A stretch of DNA of 64,000 bases from Gordonia gummivorans (lineage in GTDB: Bacteria; Actinomycetota; Actinomycetes; Mycobacteriales; Mycobacteriaceae). The number at the start of each line of letters is the position of its first letter. Position 1 is the first letter of the stretch. Below the pieces are notes generated by a model. That model was given only the letters and a program-made list of their open reading frames with translations, was not told the DNA's origin and searched no databases. Below, one piece after another: positions 46,333 to 56,522 of this stretch. The stretch lies in NCBI RefSeq assembly GCF_022513585.1, contig NZ_JAKWBF010000006.1:1-64000 (forward strand). The letters are read 5' to 3'. Both the position numbers and the translations under genes were made by a program.

Positions 46333-46520
46333 CAGCCGAGTCTAACGACGACGGACCGAGCATGTTCGACCTCGACCTCAGCTTGATGCGCGGCTTCGAC
46401 GACTGGCCCACGACGGCACCGTGCCGAGCAGCGGGAACGTGCCGGCGTTCAGCGACGTCGTCGACACCTTCCTGGGGACTGACGACATCTAGCGAGCCCG
46501 CAAGCACCTACCCTCTACGC

Positions 46521-49500
46521 ATGCCCCCGCACCTTCCCCTCCGCTTCGACACCGAGGAGCTATACGACCTCTACGATCCGGGAGCGGTCTCGCGGGGCAC
46601 CAAGTACGCGACGGAAGGCCGGGTCAGCGACCTGCGGTGGTCCGCGGACGGCCTGCAGGTCATGGCACGATGTGCCGGCTCGGGCGGGCGGTACTACCAA
46701 GTGGTCGCCGACTTCGAAGATTTCGAGGACTACATCTCGTTCATGGGCACGGCCTGCACTTGCCCCGTCGGGTACGAGTGCAAACACGGGGTGGCGGTAC
46801 TGCTCACGGCACGGTCGCAGTCGTCAGGAACCGGCGAACTCGCGCTGCCCTTCGGCGAACTCCCGTCGCTGTGGCGGTCGATGCTCACCGAACTGGCGGC
46901 AACTACTACACCGGAGGCCGACGAGCTCGCGCCCCTGGGCATCCAGTTCGAACTCCCCAAACCTGAACCCTGGCAACCCACGCCATCACCGATCATGCGG
47001 CTCGTCACGATCGGCAAACGCGGCACGTGGGTGCGGACCGGCGTCGGCTGGCGAGAGGTCGGCGATTCGCACGACACCACCCGGTTCGGCAAGGCTCAGG
47101 TCGCGGCGATCCGGGCGATCCGGCGCGCCGTCTTCTACACGTACAGCGACAGCACGATCGTCCTTGCCTCCACTCCTGCCGACATCTGGGATCTGCTGGC
47201 CGACGCACGGGACGCCGGCGTGGCGTTCGTCGCGCACAAATCGCTCGACGCCGACGCCGTCGAACTGATCGACACGTCTCGAGTCGGCCTCCAGGTGCTC
47301 CGTGACGAGAGCGGTGTCTGGGTGCAGCCGCGCGTCCAGGTCGGCGGCGAGGCATGGCTCGACGGCACGCGGGCCGCACTGTTCGGCGATCCGGCACACG
47401 GCTTGTATGCGTTCCGCGGAACGACGATGGTCGTCGGCCGACTCGATCCCTCGCCGGCCTGGCGGACTTTCGAAACCCTGTTCAGGACCGGCGGAGTGCA
47501 GATCCCCGACAGTGACCTCGAGGAGTTCGCGTCGGACCTACTGCCGACGCTCGCCGGCCAGTTCCCCATGATCGTCGACGACGGCGCTGTAGCTCCACCC
47601 GAGGTCGACGGCCCACGCGCGCTGCTGCACATCAACTGGAACGACTTGGGTTCGCGGGTCAACTGGCGAATCGCCTACGACGTCAACGGTCGACGACGCG
47701 AGTTCGAGATCGGTGTGCCCGCCCCCGCCGCCTTCCGCGACTCCGACGCCGAAGACCGGCTCCTCGACGAGGTCCGACCGTGGATGGAGCGCGTCGCCGA
47801 GTACTGCGGCGGGTGGTACGAGCAGGCGCACGCATACGCGCAACTCAACGCCGCTGATTGGCGCACATTGGTGTCGGCTGAGGCGGACGAGGCGATCGGA
47901 GTGCTCAGTCATCGCGTCCTCGCGCGCGGATTCCTGTACACGCGTGTGGAAGCCGCCGTCTTGACGGCGGAACTGCTCGACGCGCTGCGCGAAGCCGGCA
48001 TCGAGGTGGAGGTGACCGGCAGCGACTCCGACGAGTTCCGCGCCGCCGACAGCACCAGCATCGCCATCACGAATGACACCGCAGCCGAGAATGATTGGCT
48101 CGACCTGTCGATCACCGTCGATGTCGATGGACGGCAGGTGCCGCTCGTGGACGTGCTGCGGGAGGTGGCGTCCGGGGCCTCGCACATGCTTCTGCCCGAT
48201 GGCACCTACTTCCGCCTCGACACCCCCGAACTGCGCAAGCTTGCCGACCTCATCGAAGAGGCGCGTGCGCTCGGCGAACTCGACGGCACCCGCGTCAGCA
48301 AGGCGTCGTACAACGTCACACTGTGGGAAGAGTTGCTCGAACTCGGTGTCGTCGACGAGCAACTCGCCACCTGGCAGGAACGGTTGCAGCGCATCGCATC
48401 TGCGCGACTTCCCGAACCCGCAGACCCACCGGCGACGCTGCACGCCGATTTGCGTGACTATCAGGCGGCCGGCCTGGACTGGCTGCGCTTCCTGAGGGAG
48501 ACCGGACTCGGCGGCATCCTCGCCGATGACATGGGCCTCGGCAAGACGGTCCAAACGCTGGCGCTCATCGCATCCGCCGTCGAAGAGCGGCCCGACGCGA
48601 CGTTCTTGGTAATCGCGCCGACCAGTGTGATCAGCAACTGGGTGGCCGAGGCGCAGCGCTTTGTGCCCGACATCGGTGCGGTGGCGATGACGGCCACCGG
48701 TGCGCGCTCGGGTGTCGACGTCGCAGAGTATCTCGCCAGAGGCCGGATCGTGGTCACCTCGTATGCCTTGCTGCGGCTTGACTTCGACGCGCTCGACAAG
48801 ATCGACTGGACCGCAGTCATTTTCGACGAGGCGCAGTTCGTCAAGAACCACAACAGCAAGGGTCATCAATGTGCCCGACGCCTGGGTGCGCAGATGAAAC
48901 TCGCCATCACCGGCACGCCCATGGAGAACAACCTGATGGAGTTGTGGTCCCTGTTGTCGCTGACCGCACCCGGACTGTTCCCGTCGCCCAAGGCATTCAC
49001 CGAGCACTTCGCCAAGCCGATCGAGAATGGCTCCGAACCGGACCGACTTGCCGTGCTGCGCCGACGAATTCGTCCGGTCATGTTGCGGCGCACCAAGACC
49101 CAGGTGGTCGCCGACCTGCCGCCCAAGCAGGAACAGGTGCTCTCGATCGATCTTGTTCCCAAGCACGACAAGCTGTATCAGACGCGCCTGAATCGCGAAC
49201 GCCAGAAGGTGCTGAAGCTGATCGACGACTACGACGAGAATCGCTTCGCCATCTTCCGCTCGTTGACGATGCTCCGACAGCTGAGTCTGCACGCCGGGCT
49301 GGTGGACGAGAAGCACGTAGACGTGGCGTCGGCCAAGATCGAGTACCTGGCCGAACAACTGCCGGAGCTTGTCGCCGAAGGGCATTCGGCCCTGGTGTTC
49401 AGCTCCTTCACCGGGTTCCTCGGCCTGATCGAGCAGAAGCTGACCGAACTCGGCATCGAGCACAGCTATCTTGATGGCAGCATGAGCGCCCGCCAACGCG

Positions 49501-49847
49501 CCGCGGCGATCAAACGATTCACCGGCGGAGAAACCAAGGTATTCCTGATCTCATTGAAGGCGGGCGGCTTTGGCCTCAACCTGACCGAGGCCGACTACTG
49601 CTTCGTGTGCGACCCCTGGTGGAATCCCGCCGCCGAGGCCCAGGCCGTCGACCGCGCCCACCGCATCGGTCAGACGCGCGCCGTCACCGTGTACCGGCTC
49701 GTGTCGGCCGGGACGATCGAGGAGAAGGTGGTCGAACTCCAGGACCGCAAGCGCGACCTGTTCCGCGCCGTCGTCGACGACGGTGACCTCTTCGGCTCCG
49801 CCATCACCGCCGACGACGTGCGCGCCCTCCTCGACCCACCCCGCTGA
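46521..49847 (+). CDS. SWIM zinc-finger SNF2/HepA-type helicase
   Basis: 1108 residues. N-terminal SWIM zinc finger, ACTCPVGYECKHGVAVLL (CxCx(n)CxH, about residues 77-95); a middle region of ~560 residues typical of bacterial SNF2_N/DUF3670-like proteins; then the ATPase: ILADDMGLGKTVQTLALI (motif I, about residue 670), FDEAQFVKN (DEAQ), LAITGTPMENNLMELWSLL, and C-terminal helicase motifs LVFSSFTGFL, VFLISLKAGGFGLNLTEADYCFVCDPWWNPAAEAQAVDRAHRIGQTR. Remodels protein-DNA or protein-RNA complexes. ATG 46521; TACCCT at 46509-46514 looks like a -10 box, so the message would be leaderless; longer frame to 46362 is not supported. Confidence 0.92.
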   Translation: MPPHLPLRFDTEELYDLYDPGAVSRGTKYATEGRVSDLRWSADGLQVMARCAGSGGRYYQVVADFEDFEDYISFMGTACTCPVGYECKHGVAVLLTARSQSSGTGELALPFGELPSLWRSMLTELAATTTPEADELAPLGIQFELPKPEPWQPTPSPIMRLVTIGKRGTWVRTGVGWREVGDSHDTTRFGKAQVAAIRAIRRAVFYTYSDSTIVLASTPADIWDLLADARDAGVAFVAHKSLDADAVELIDTSRVGLQVLRDESGVWVQPRVQVGGEAWLDGTRAALFGDPAHGLYAFRGTTMVVGRLDPSPAWRTFETLFRTGGVQIPDSDLEEFASDLLPTLAGQFPMIVDDGAVAPPEVDGPRALLHINWNDLGSRVNWRIAYDVNGRRREFEIGVPAPAAFRDSDAEDRLLDEVRPWMERVAEYCGGWYEQAHAYAQLNAADWRTLVSAEADEAIGVLSHRVLARGFLYTRVEAAVLTAELLDALREAGIEVEVTGSDSDEFRAADSTSIAITNDTAAENDWLDLSITVDVDGRQVPLVDVLREVASGASHMLLPDGTYFRLDTPELRKLADLIEEARALGELDGTRVSKASYNVTLWEELLELGVVDEQLATWQERLQRIASARLPEPADPPATLHADLRDYQAAGLDWLRFLRETGLGGILADDMGLGKTVQTLALIASAVEERPDATFLVIAPTSVISNWVAEAQRFVPDIGAVAMTATGARSGVDVAEYLARGRIVVTSYALLRLDFDALDKIDWTAVIFDEAQFVKNHNSKGHQCARRLGAQMKLAITGTPMENNLMELWSLLSLTAPGLFPSPKAFTEHFAKPIENGSEPDRLAVLRRRIRPVMLRRTKTQVVADLPPKQEQVLSIDLVPKHDKLYQTRLNRERQKVLKLIDDYDENRFAIFRSLTMLRQLSLHAGLVDEKHVDVASAKIEYLAEQLPELVAEGHSALVFSSFTGFLGLIEQKLTELGIEHSYLDGSMSARQRAAAIKRFTGGETKVFLISLKAGGFGLNLTEADYCFVCDPWWNPAAEAQAVDRAHRIGQTRAVTVYRLVSAGTIEEKVVELQDRKRDLFRAVVDDGDLFGSAITADDVRALLDPPR

Positions 49848-49930
49848 TCGAGCCACCCCCCGCTGATCGAGCCACCCCCGCTGATCGAGCCGACTCCGAG
49901 CCGCTAGGCGAGGCGTCGTGTCGAGATCAC
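49841..49930 (+). repeat. family D repeat, copy 1
   Basis: CCGCTGATCGAGCCACCCC occurs three times in tandem (the first overlapping the helicase stop), the last continuing as GAGCCGACTCCGAGCCGCTA and GGCGAGGCGTCGTGTCGAGA. The same string with CGCTGGTCGAGCC recurs at about 56.2 kb. Confidence 0.8.
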
Positions 49931-50002
49931 TCGCCACCAACCACAAACCACAAACCCCGACAAACCCGACACATCCCTCCGCCGATTGAGCACACTGGAC
50001 CT

Positions 50003-51235
50003 ATGAGCAGATCCGATGTGGTGGCGATCGTGCAGGCCGGCGGTAAGGGTTCGCGAATGGAGGTGCTGACCGACTCGCGTGCCAAGCCGGCGCTGCCGTT
50101 CGGCGGGAATTATCAACTCATCGACTTTCCGCTGTCCAACCTGCACAACAGCGGGATCGACGAGGTGTGGTTGTGCCTGCAGTACGAGGCGCACTCCCTG
50201 CTCGAGCAGGTGGCCGGCGGTAGGCCGTGGGACCTGGATCGGACCCGTGGCGGTCTGCGGTTCGTGCTGCCCGAGCAGACGAGCGAACCGCAGACCGAAG
50301 ACGGATTCGCCACGGGCAACGCCGATCTGCTCTACCGGATCCGTGACCACATCAGCAGGCGATCACCGGAAGCGGTCATCGTGATGAGCGCCGACCACGT
50401 CTACTCGCTCGACTACGACGACGTCCTGGCGACCCACCGCTCTTCCGAGGCGGAATGCACAGTGGTGACCACCCGTTGCCCCCTGGACGAGGCCGCCGCG
50501 CACGCCACCGTCCGCTCCCGCAGGGACGGCACCGTCATCGGATTCGATTACAAGCCAGACAAACCCACGACGGGGGTCATCGCGGCAGAGATCTTCGTGT
50601 ACCGCCCCGACCTCCTCGTTGATGCGCTCGAAGAACTGGTGTCGCGTACGCACGTGCAGGCCGACGACGACTCCGACACCGGACTCGGTGACTTCGGTGA
50701 GCACCTGCTTCCGTGGTTCGTCCGCCGCGGAAAGACGGTGGCACACAAGATGTCGGGCTATTGGATCGACGCGGGCCGGCCGGAGACGTACATGCAGGCC
50801 CATCGCGATCTGCTCGACGGCACCATCGACCTGGACGATCCCGAGTGGCCGATCCTCACCCATCAACCCCAACGCGCGGCTGCCCGCATCGCCGATGGTT
50901 CGGAGGTCGTCGACAGCATGATCAGCAACGGGGCGCATATCCTCGGCGCCGTTCGACGCAGCGTCATCGGACCTGGAGTGATCGTCGAGAAGGGTGCGAC
51001 GGTCAGCGATTCGATTGTCTTCGGCGACACAAAGATCTCGGCCGGTGCCACCGTGTCCTGGTCGATCCTTGATCAGAACGTCGTCATCGGTAGCGGTGCG
51101 ACCGTAGGTGGTCACCCCCGCACCCGACCGGTACCCACGAAGAAGATCACCATCGTCGGCAAGGGTGCACGTGTCACCAAAGGAGCCAAGGTTGCTCTCG
51201 GCGAACGACTCTCGGTGTCGTCGAGGCGCAGATGA
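50003..51235 (+). CDS. glgC: glucose-1-phosphate adenylyltransferase
   Basis: 410 residues. Makes ADP-glucose from glucose 1-phosphate and ATP, the first committed step of glycogen and of the maltose-1-phosphate route in actinobacteria. Seen: AIVQAGGKGSRMEVLTDSRAKPALPFGGNYQLIDFPLSNLHNSGI (nucleotide site), VIVMSADHVYSLDY, GDFGEHLLPWFV, YWIDAGRPETYMQAHRDLL, and the C-terminal left-handed beta helix (ISNGAHILGAVRRSVIGPGVIVEKGATVSDSIVFGDTKISAGATVSWSILDQNVVIG). ATG 50003. Its stop codon is the first part of a family B hairpin. The HAD-GH65 gene downstream also belongs to sugar storage metabolism. Confidence 0.95.
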   Translation: MSRSDVVAIVQAGGKGSRMEVLTDSRAKPALPFGGNYQLIDFPLSNLHNSGIDEVWLCLQYEAHSLLEQVAGGRPWDLDRTRGGLRFVLPEQTSEPQTEDGFATGNADLLYRIRDHISRRSPEAVIVMSADHVYSLDYDDVLATHRSSEAECTVVTTRCPLDEAAAHATVRSRRDGTVIGFDYKPDKPTTGVIAAEIFVYRPDLLVDALEELVSRTHVQADDDSDTGLGDFGEHLLPWFVRRGKTVAHKMSGYWIDAGRPETYMQAHRDLLDGTIDLDDPEWPILTHQPQRAAARIADGSEVVDSMISNGAHILGAVRRSVIGPGVIVEKGATVSDSIVFGDTKISAGATVSWSILDQNVVIGSGATVGGHPRTRPVPTKKITIVGKGARVTKGAKVALGERLSVSSRRR

Positions 51236-51303
51236 CACCCTGTTTCGTATCAGCTAACCCGGGTGCTACAGCACACAGATTCTCCAACACGACACAGGGT
51301 GTC
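51234..51303 (+). repeat. family B hairpin repeat, copy 2
   Basis: GACACCCTG (51234-51242) pairs with CAGGGTGTC (51295-51303); between them is AGCACACAGATTCTCCAACA, the reverse complement of the core in copy 1 at 17005. The first base falls within the glgC stop codon. A terminator role for both glgC and the convergent fadD gene is likely. Confidence 0.85.
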
Positions 51304-51325
51304 GGCACTCAGATCCAGCAGCGCG

Positions 51326-52948
51326 TCAGAGCCGCGTCACCGATAGATCGCCGTCCTTGTACTGAGACCGCAGGCGCTTCTTGTCGAACTTGCCGACGCT
51401 CGTCTTGGGCACCGCGTTGATGACCGTCCAGTTCTCCGGGACTTGCCATTTGGCGACCTTGTCGGACAAGAACGCCTGCAGGTCTTCGACTTTCGCGTCC
51501 GACCCTTCACTCAGCACGACGGCGACCAGCGGCCGTTCGTCCCACTTGGCGTCGGGCACACCGATGACGGCGGCCTCGATGACGTCCGGGTGACCCATCA
51601 CGGCGTTCTCCAGGTCGACCGACGAGATCCATTCGCCACCAGACTTGATGATGTCTTTGGTGCGGTCGGTGAGCGTGAGATAGCCGTCGGGAGTGATGGT
51701 TCCGACATCGCCGGTGCGCAGCCAGCCGTCGTGGAACTTCTCCGGCGCGTCGACACCGTAGTACGAGCCGGTGATCCACGGTCCGCGAACTTCGAGCTCG
51801 CCGATGCTCTTGCCGTCGCTGGGCACCACGTCGCCGAGGTCGTCGACCAGGCGTGCCTGCACCGACGCGGGGAATCGGCCCTGGGTGTAGCGGTAGCGCC
51901 ACCGCTCCTCGCCCTCGGTGCCGGCCGGGGGTCGGGCGACTGAACCGAGCGGCGAGGTTTCCGTCATGCCCCACGCGTGCAGCACCTGAACCTCGTGGTC
52001 CTCCTCGAAGGTGTGCATGAGCGACGGCGGGACCGCGGAACCGCCGATCAGCACGTCGTGCATGCACGAGATGTCCTGCGGGTTGGCCTCCAGATATTGG
52101 TGCAGGCCTTGCCAAATCGTCGGCACCGCCGCGGCAAACGTCGGCTTCTCGGCGGCGATCAGCGCGGCGAGGGGTTCGGGCTGCAGGAACCGGTCGGGCA
52201 TGATGAGCGACGCGCCGATCATGAACGCCGCGTACGGCAGACCCCACGACATGGCGTGGAATTGCGGCACCACCGCCAGCGCCCGATCACCCTGCTTCAG
52301 GGCAGGTCCCTCGGTGGTGCACACCTGCATCGAGTGCAGGTAGATCGAACGATGGGAGTAGGCAACACCTTTCGGGTCGCCGGTGGTGCCCGAGGTGTAA
52401 CACATCGCCGCCGCCGACCGTTCGTCGACCTCGGGCCAGTCGAACTCGGTGGGCTGGTCGGCGATCAGCGTCTCGTAGGCGTGCACCTGCACGCCGTCGG
52501 GCGCCTCGACGCCCTCGGTGGACTCACCGGTGACGATGATGTGTTTGACGGTGCCCAGCTCCGGCAACAGCGGGTTGAGCAGTGGCAGCAGCGAGGGGTC
52601 GACGATGATGACGTGGTCCTCGGCGTGGTTGGCCACAAAGACCACCTGTTCGGGGAACAGTCGGATGTTCAGGGTGTGCAGCACCGCACCCATCGACGGC
52701 ACCGCGAGGTAGGCCTCCATGTGTTCGGCGTTGTTCCACATGAAGGTCGCGACGCGTTCGTCGCCGGTCACGCCGAGTCCGCGCAGCGCGTGCGCGAGCT
52801 GGGCACAGCGTCGTCCGACGTCGGCGTAACTGCGACGACGCGACCCGTCGCCGGTCCACGTCACCACCTCGGCCTGGCCGTGGACGGTACTGCCATGCCG
52901 GAGCAACTGGGCGATCGAAAGGGGGGTGTCTTGCATGGTGCTCAGCAT
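51326..52948 (-). CDS. fadD: long-chain fatty acid-CoA ligase
   Basis: 540 residues, AMP-forming ANL family. P-loop CYTSGTTGDPKGVAYSHRS, LHAWGMTETSPLG, GWLRTGDVGTITPDGYLTLTDRTKDIIKSGGEWISSVDLENAVMGHPDVIEAAVIGVPD and the C-terminal catalytic Lys in PKTSVGKFDKKRLR. Length and the 'WGMTETSPLG' motif fit medium/long-chain FadD-type enzymes. ATG 52948 chosen with CAGGAGC just before it; ATG 52936 (MQDTPL) is also possible, and the frame extending to 53116 has no ribosome site. Activates fatty acids for degradation or lipid synthesis. Convergent with glgC. Confidence 0.93.
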   Translation of the reverse strand: MLSTMQDTPLSIAQLLRHGSTVHGQAEVVTWTGDGSRRRSYADVGRRCAQLAHALRGLGVTGDERVATFMWNNAEHMEAYLAVPSMGAVLHTLNIRLFPEQVVFVANHAEDHVIIVDPSLLPLLNPLLPELGTVKHIIVTGESTEGVEAPDGVQVHAYETLIADQPTEFDWPEVDERSAAAMCYTSGTTGDPKGVAYSHRSIYLHSMQVCTTEGPALKQGDRALAVVPQFHAMSWGLPYAAFMIGASLIMPDRFLQPEPLAALIAAEKPTFAAAVPTIWQGLHQYLEANPQDISCMHDVLIGGSAVPPSLMHTFEEDHEVQVLHAWGMTETSPLGSVARPPAGTEGEERWRYRYTQGRFPASVQARLVDDLGDVVPSDGKSIGELEVRGPWITGSYYGVDAPEKFHDGWLRTGDVGTITPDGYLTLTDRTKDIIKSGGEWISSVDLENAVMGHPDVIEAAVIGVPDAKWDERPLVAVVLSEGSDAKVEDLQAFLSDKVAKWQVPENWTVINAVPKTSVGKFDKKRLRSQYKDGDLSVTRL

Positions 52949-53193
52949 TGAGTGCTCCTGGTTCGTGACGTGCGCGCCGGTCGGGGCGCCGCATCCATCC
53001 TGGCACCGTGGGACAACTTGCGGGAAGTGGTTTGGGAATCGGACACGCTCGTAGTTGCGATGCCCGATGAGCGACGACGTCAGGCGGCCGCAAAACGCCT
53101 CGTCGTCGCCGGTCAACCCGATAAGCTCGAAGTATCTGGCGACCGTCGATCAGCGGAGAGCGACGACATGGATACACAGACCGAGTGGTTTCG

Positions 53194-56178
53194 ATGAGCG
53201 CGCCCGGGACAGGCCGCCCGATGTCGCAGGTGCCCGAGGCGCTGACCTCCCGCCACCAACTGACCGCGAGAATTCACGCCGGGCCACCCGTGCTGATCCT
53301 GGATCTCGACGGCGTCATCGAACGATCCGAACTCGAGTTGGTCGACGGTGTGCGTGAGCAGATCGTCAGGGTGGTGCAGTTTTGTCCGGTGGCGGTGATC
53401 AGCGCACACGACGCGGAGGATCTGCGGAATCGAGTCGGCGTCGGCGGTGTCTGGTACGCCGGTGGCGACGGAGCGCAGATCGTCGGACCCGACGGTGACG
53501 CTGCGGCCGGAGACGCCGCTGATAGGGGCGCTGGCGTCCGACGCCTACTCGAGGTCGTCGGAGGCCGGGGCACGCTGCCGATCTACCTCGGCGACGGGCC
53601 GGCCGCGGAGTCGGCCTTCGAAGCGTTGCCGTCGGAGGCGATCAGCGTGGTGGTGCGCTGGGCCGAAGACGATGACCGTCCCACCGCTGCTCAGTTCGTT
53701 GTGGCGGGTGCAGACGATGCGCGCGAATTGCTGGAGCGGCTCGCCGACCTGCTCGGCGCCGCGCGCGACATCGACGCCCCGCCCGACAGTCCGTGGACGG
53801 TGACCTACGACGGCTACGACCCGGCCGCCGAACAGTTGCGGGAGTCGTTGTGCACCATCGGTAACGGTGTGTTCGCGACTCGCGCCGCTTCGCCCGACTC
53901 CCGCGCAGGAGACACGCACTATCCGGGCACCTATGCGGCCGGTGTCTTCAACCGCTTGGAAGATCAGGTCGCCGGCCACACCATCGACAACGAGAGCATG
54001 GTGAACCTGCCGAACTGGCTGTCGCTCACCTTCCGGATCGACGACGGAGCGTGGTTCGACATCGATTCCGCAGACCTGCTCGACTACCGGCAAACGCTCG
54101 ATGTTCGACGCGCAATCCTGCACCGCAACTTCCGGTTCCGTGATGACGAAGGTCGCGTCACGGAGGTCAGCGAACGCCGCTTCGTCGCCATGCACCTGCC
54201 GCACGCATGTGCACTCGAGACGACGATCACGCCGCACGGATGGTCGGGCCGCGTCGAGTTCCGGTCGCTGCTCGACGGAGCGGTCACCAACTCGCTGGTG
54301 CCGCGGTATCGAGCGCTGGCGAGTACGCACCTTGAATCGGTCGCCGCCAGAGAAGTGGCCGACGACTCGGCGGTGCTGTCGGTGCAGACCAACCAATCAC
54401 GGGTCGGGGTCGCAATGGCCGCCCGAAACACGCTGTGGCGCAGCGAAGAATCCGTGGAAGGCGAGTATCGACTGGTCCACGAGAACGACGGTGGCGACCG
54501 CATCGGGCACGACATCTCCGTCGATGTCGTTGACGGACAACCGGTTACGCTGGAGAAGATGGTCACGGTATTCACCAGCCGCGATCCCGCGATCTCCGAA
54601 CCGGCCGACGAAGCTGTCCGGTGGCTGGGCCGGCTGGGCCGCTTCGACGACCTTCTCGACGGCCACGTCCTGCGCTGGGGCACACTGTGGGACTGGTTCG
54701 ACATCGAATTCGAGGGTCGCGGGGACGCGTTGCGCATCGCCCGATTCCATTTGCTGCATGTGCTGCAGACGTTGTCGCCCAACACCACCGATCTCGACGT
54801 CGGCGTCCCCGCGCGCGGCTTGAACGGCGAGGCCTACCGCGGCCACATCTTCTGGGACGAGTTGCTCGTGTTCCCGGTGCTGAATCTGCGGCTACCGGCG
54901 CTGACCCGGTCGTTGTTGCGCTACCGATACCTCCGCATGCGAGAGGCGAAAGCCGCCGCGGCCGAGGCCGGACACCAGGGCGCGATGTTCCCGTGGCAGT
55001 CGGGGAGCGACGGACGCGAGGAAAGCCAACAGCTGCACCTGAATCCGGATTCCGGGCGCTGGAATCCCGACCCCAGTCGCCGCCAGATCCACATCGGCAT
55101 CGCGGTCGCCTACAACGTCTGGCAGTACTATCAGGTGACCGGCGATCTCGAATTCCTCGTCGATTCCGGCGCCGAGATGCTCGTCGAGATCGCCCGCTAC
55201 TACGCCAGTCTCGCCACCCTCGACGAGGCGAGCGGCCGGTACGCGATCCGCGGCGTGATCGGGCCCGACGAGTTCCACGGCGGTTATCCGGACAAGCCCT
55301 ACGACGGCGTCGACAACAACGCCTACACCAACGTGATGGCGGTATGGGTGATGCGACGCGCGTTGGAGGCGCTCACTCTGCTTCCGCTGCAAGTGCATTC
55401 CGACCTCACGCAGCAGCTGGGTCTGCACGTGCAGGAGACGTCGCGCTGGGAAGACATCACCACGCGGATGACGGTGTGCTTCCACGACGGCGTCATCAGC
55501 CAGTTCGAGGGCTACGAGAAGCTGGCGGAACTGGATTGGGACGGCTACCGCGCCAAGTACGGCAACATCTCTCGGCTCGATCGAGTGTTGGAGGCCGAAG
55601 ACGACGACGTCAACGCCTATCGCGTCTCCAAGCAGGCCGACGCGCTGATGCTGTTCTACGTCCTGTCCAACGACGAGGTCCGAGACCTGTTCGAACGCTT
55701 GGGTTATCAGCTCTCCGACGACGACATCCGACGAACCGTCAACTACTACATGGCCCGCACCTCACACGGCTCGACGCTGAGTAGGCTCGTACACTCCTGG
55801 ATTCTGGCCCGCAGCAACCGGGCCGAGGCGATGGAATTCTTCGACGACGTGCTGCGCTCGGACATCAACGACATCCAGGGCGGCACCACCCCCGAAGGCA
55901 TCCACCTCGGTGCGATGGCCGGCAGCGTCGACCTCCTGCAGCGCTGCTTCACCGGCCTCGAAACCCGCGGCAACCGCCTCATCCTCCGTCCACATTGGCC
56001 CGATTCCCTTGGCGCCCTGGACTTCGCCATGTTCTACCGCGGCCACCGCCTGCGCCTGCGCGTCAGTGGCAAAGAAGTTCAGGTCACCGCCGCCGCAGGT
56101 GCGCAGCCACCGATCGAGATCGAATGCCGCGGCCACGTCGAGAAACTCAGCCCCGGCGGCATCGTCCGCCTCGGCTGA
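53194..56178 (+). CDS. HAD phosphatase-GH65 glycosidase/phosphorylase fusion (OtsB1-like)
   Basis: About 994 residues. N-terminal ~190 residues are a HAD domain of the trehalose-phosphatase kind (VLILDLDGVIERSE with D37 and D39; VAVISAHDAEDLRNRVGVGGVWYAGGDGAQI). From about 205 the GH65 fold starts (WTVTYDGYDPAAEQLRESLCTIGNGVFATRAA); the catalytic Glu693 is in GVIGPDEFHGGYPDKPYDGVDNNAYTNV, and RTSHGSTLSRLVHSWI and HWPDSLGALDFAMFYRGHRLRL close the barrel and C-terminal sheet. M. tuberculosis OtsB1 (Rv2006) has the same HAD-GH65 fusion. Likely acts on trehalose or another alpha-disaccharide, probably by phosphorolysis. Starts at 53185 (GTG) and 53221 (ATG) are alternatives. Confidence 0.88.
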   Translation: MSAPGTGRPMSQVPEALTSRHQLTARIHAGPPVLILDLDGVIERSELELVDGVREQIVRVVQFCPVAVISAHDAEDLRNRVGVGGVWYAGGDGAQIVGPDGDAAAGDAADRGAGVRRLLEVVGGRGTLPIYLGDGPAAESAFEALPSEAISVVVRWAEDDDRPTAAQFVVAGADDARELLERLADLLGAARDIDAPPDSPWTVTYDGYDPAAEQLRESLCTIGNGVFATRAASPDSRAGDTHYPGTYAAGVFNRLEDQVAGHTIDNESMVNLPNWLSLTFRIDDGAWFDIDSADLLDYRQTLDVRRAILHRNFRFRDDEGRVTEVSERRFVAMHLPHACALETTITPHGWSGRVEFRSLLDGAVTNSLVPRYRALASTHLESVAAREVADDSAVLSVQTNQSRVGVAMAARNTLWRSEESVEGEYRLVHENDGGDRIGHDISVDVVDGQPVTLEKMVTVFTSRDPAISEPADEAVRWLGRLGRFDDLLDGHVLRWGTLWDWFDIEFEGRGDALRIARFHLLHVLQTLSPNTTDLDVGVPARGLNGEAYRGHIFWDELLVFPVLNLRLPALTRSLLRYRYLRMREAKAAAAEAGHQGAMFPWQSGSDGREESQQLHLNPDSGRWNPDPSRRQIHIGIAVAYNVWQYYQVTGDLEFLVDSGAEMLVEIARYYASLATLDEASGRYAIRGVIGPDEFHGGYPDKPYDGVDNNAYTNVMAVWVMRRALEALTLLPLQVHSDLTQQLGLHVQETSRWEDITTRMTVCFHDGVISQFEGYEKLAELDWDGYRAKYGNISRLDRVLEAEDDDVNAYRVSKQADALMLFYVLSNDEVRDLFERLGYQLSDDDIRRTVNYYMARTSHGSTLSRLVHSWILARSNRAEAMEFFDDVLRSDINDIQGGTTPEGIHLGAMAGSVDLLQRCFTGLETRGNRLILRPHWPDSLGALDFAMFYRGHRLRLRVSGKEVQVTAAAGAQPPIEIECRGHVEKLSPGGIVRLG

Positions 56179-56197
56179 GATTTGCCGCCCGCCCCAC

Positions 56198-56515
56198 CAC
56201 TGGTTGAGCCGCCCGCGCACCTACCGCCCCACCGCTGGTCGAGGCCCACCGCTGGTCGAGCCGACTCCGAGCCGCTAGGCCGCCGGGTTGAGGAGCGACG
56301 AGGGAGCGAAGCGAGTCCGACGCGTCTCGAAACCAGGCGTCGTGTCGAGACCACCTCCCGCACCCACCCCTGCCCCTTCCGCTCCCTGAGGTGCGACGAG
56401 CGCAAGCGAGGAGCCTCGAAGGGCCTGGTGAGACGACATCGCAAGCGCACGAAGGGCTTCGAGGCTCGCAGGCTCGCACCTCAGCCAGCGGTGGTGGCTC
56501 GCGCCTCAGCCGGCG
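56198..56515. repeat. repeat block: family D copy 2 and family C copy 6
   Basis: 56198-56345 has CACTGGTTGAGCC, CGCTGGTCGAGG and CGCTGGTCGAGCCGACTCCG followed by AGCCGCTAGGC, ending GGCGTCGTGTCGAGACCACC. 56379-56435 is a family C unit (CCGCTCCCTGAGGTGCGACG...GCCTCGAAGGGCC), and 56455-56515 holds two inverted partial units (GGCTTCGAGGCTCGC; GGCTCGCACCTCAGCC). No gene lies in the 344 bases between the GH65 stop and the next gene. Confidence 0.8.
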
Positions 56516-56522
56516 GGAGTCC

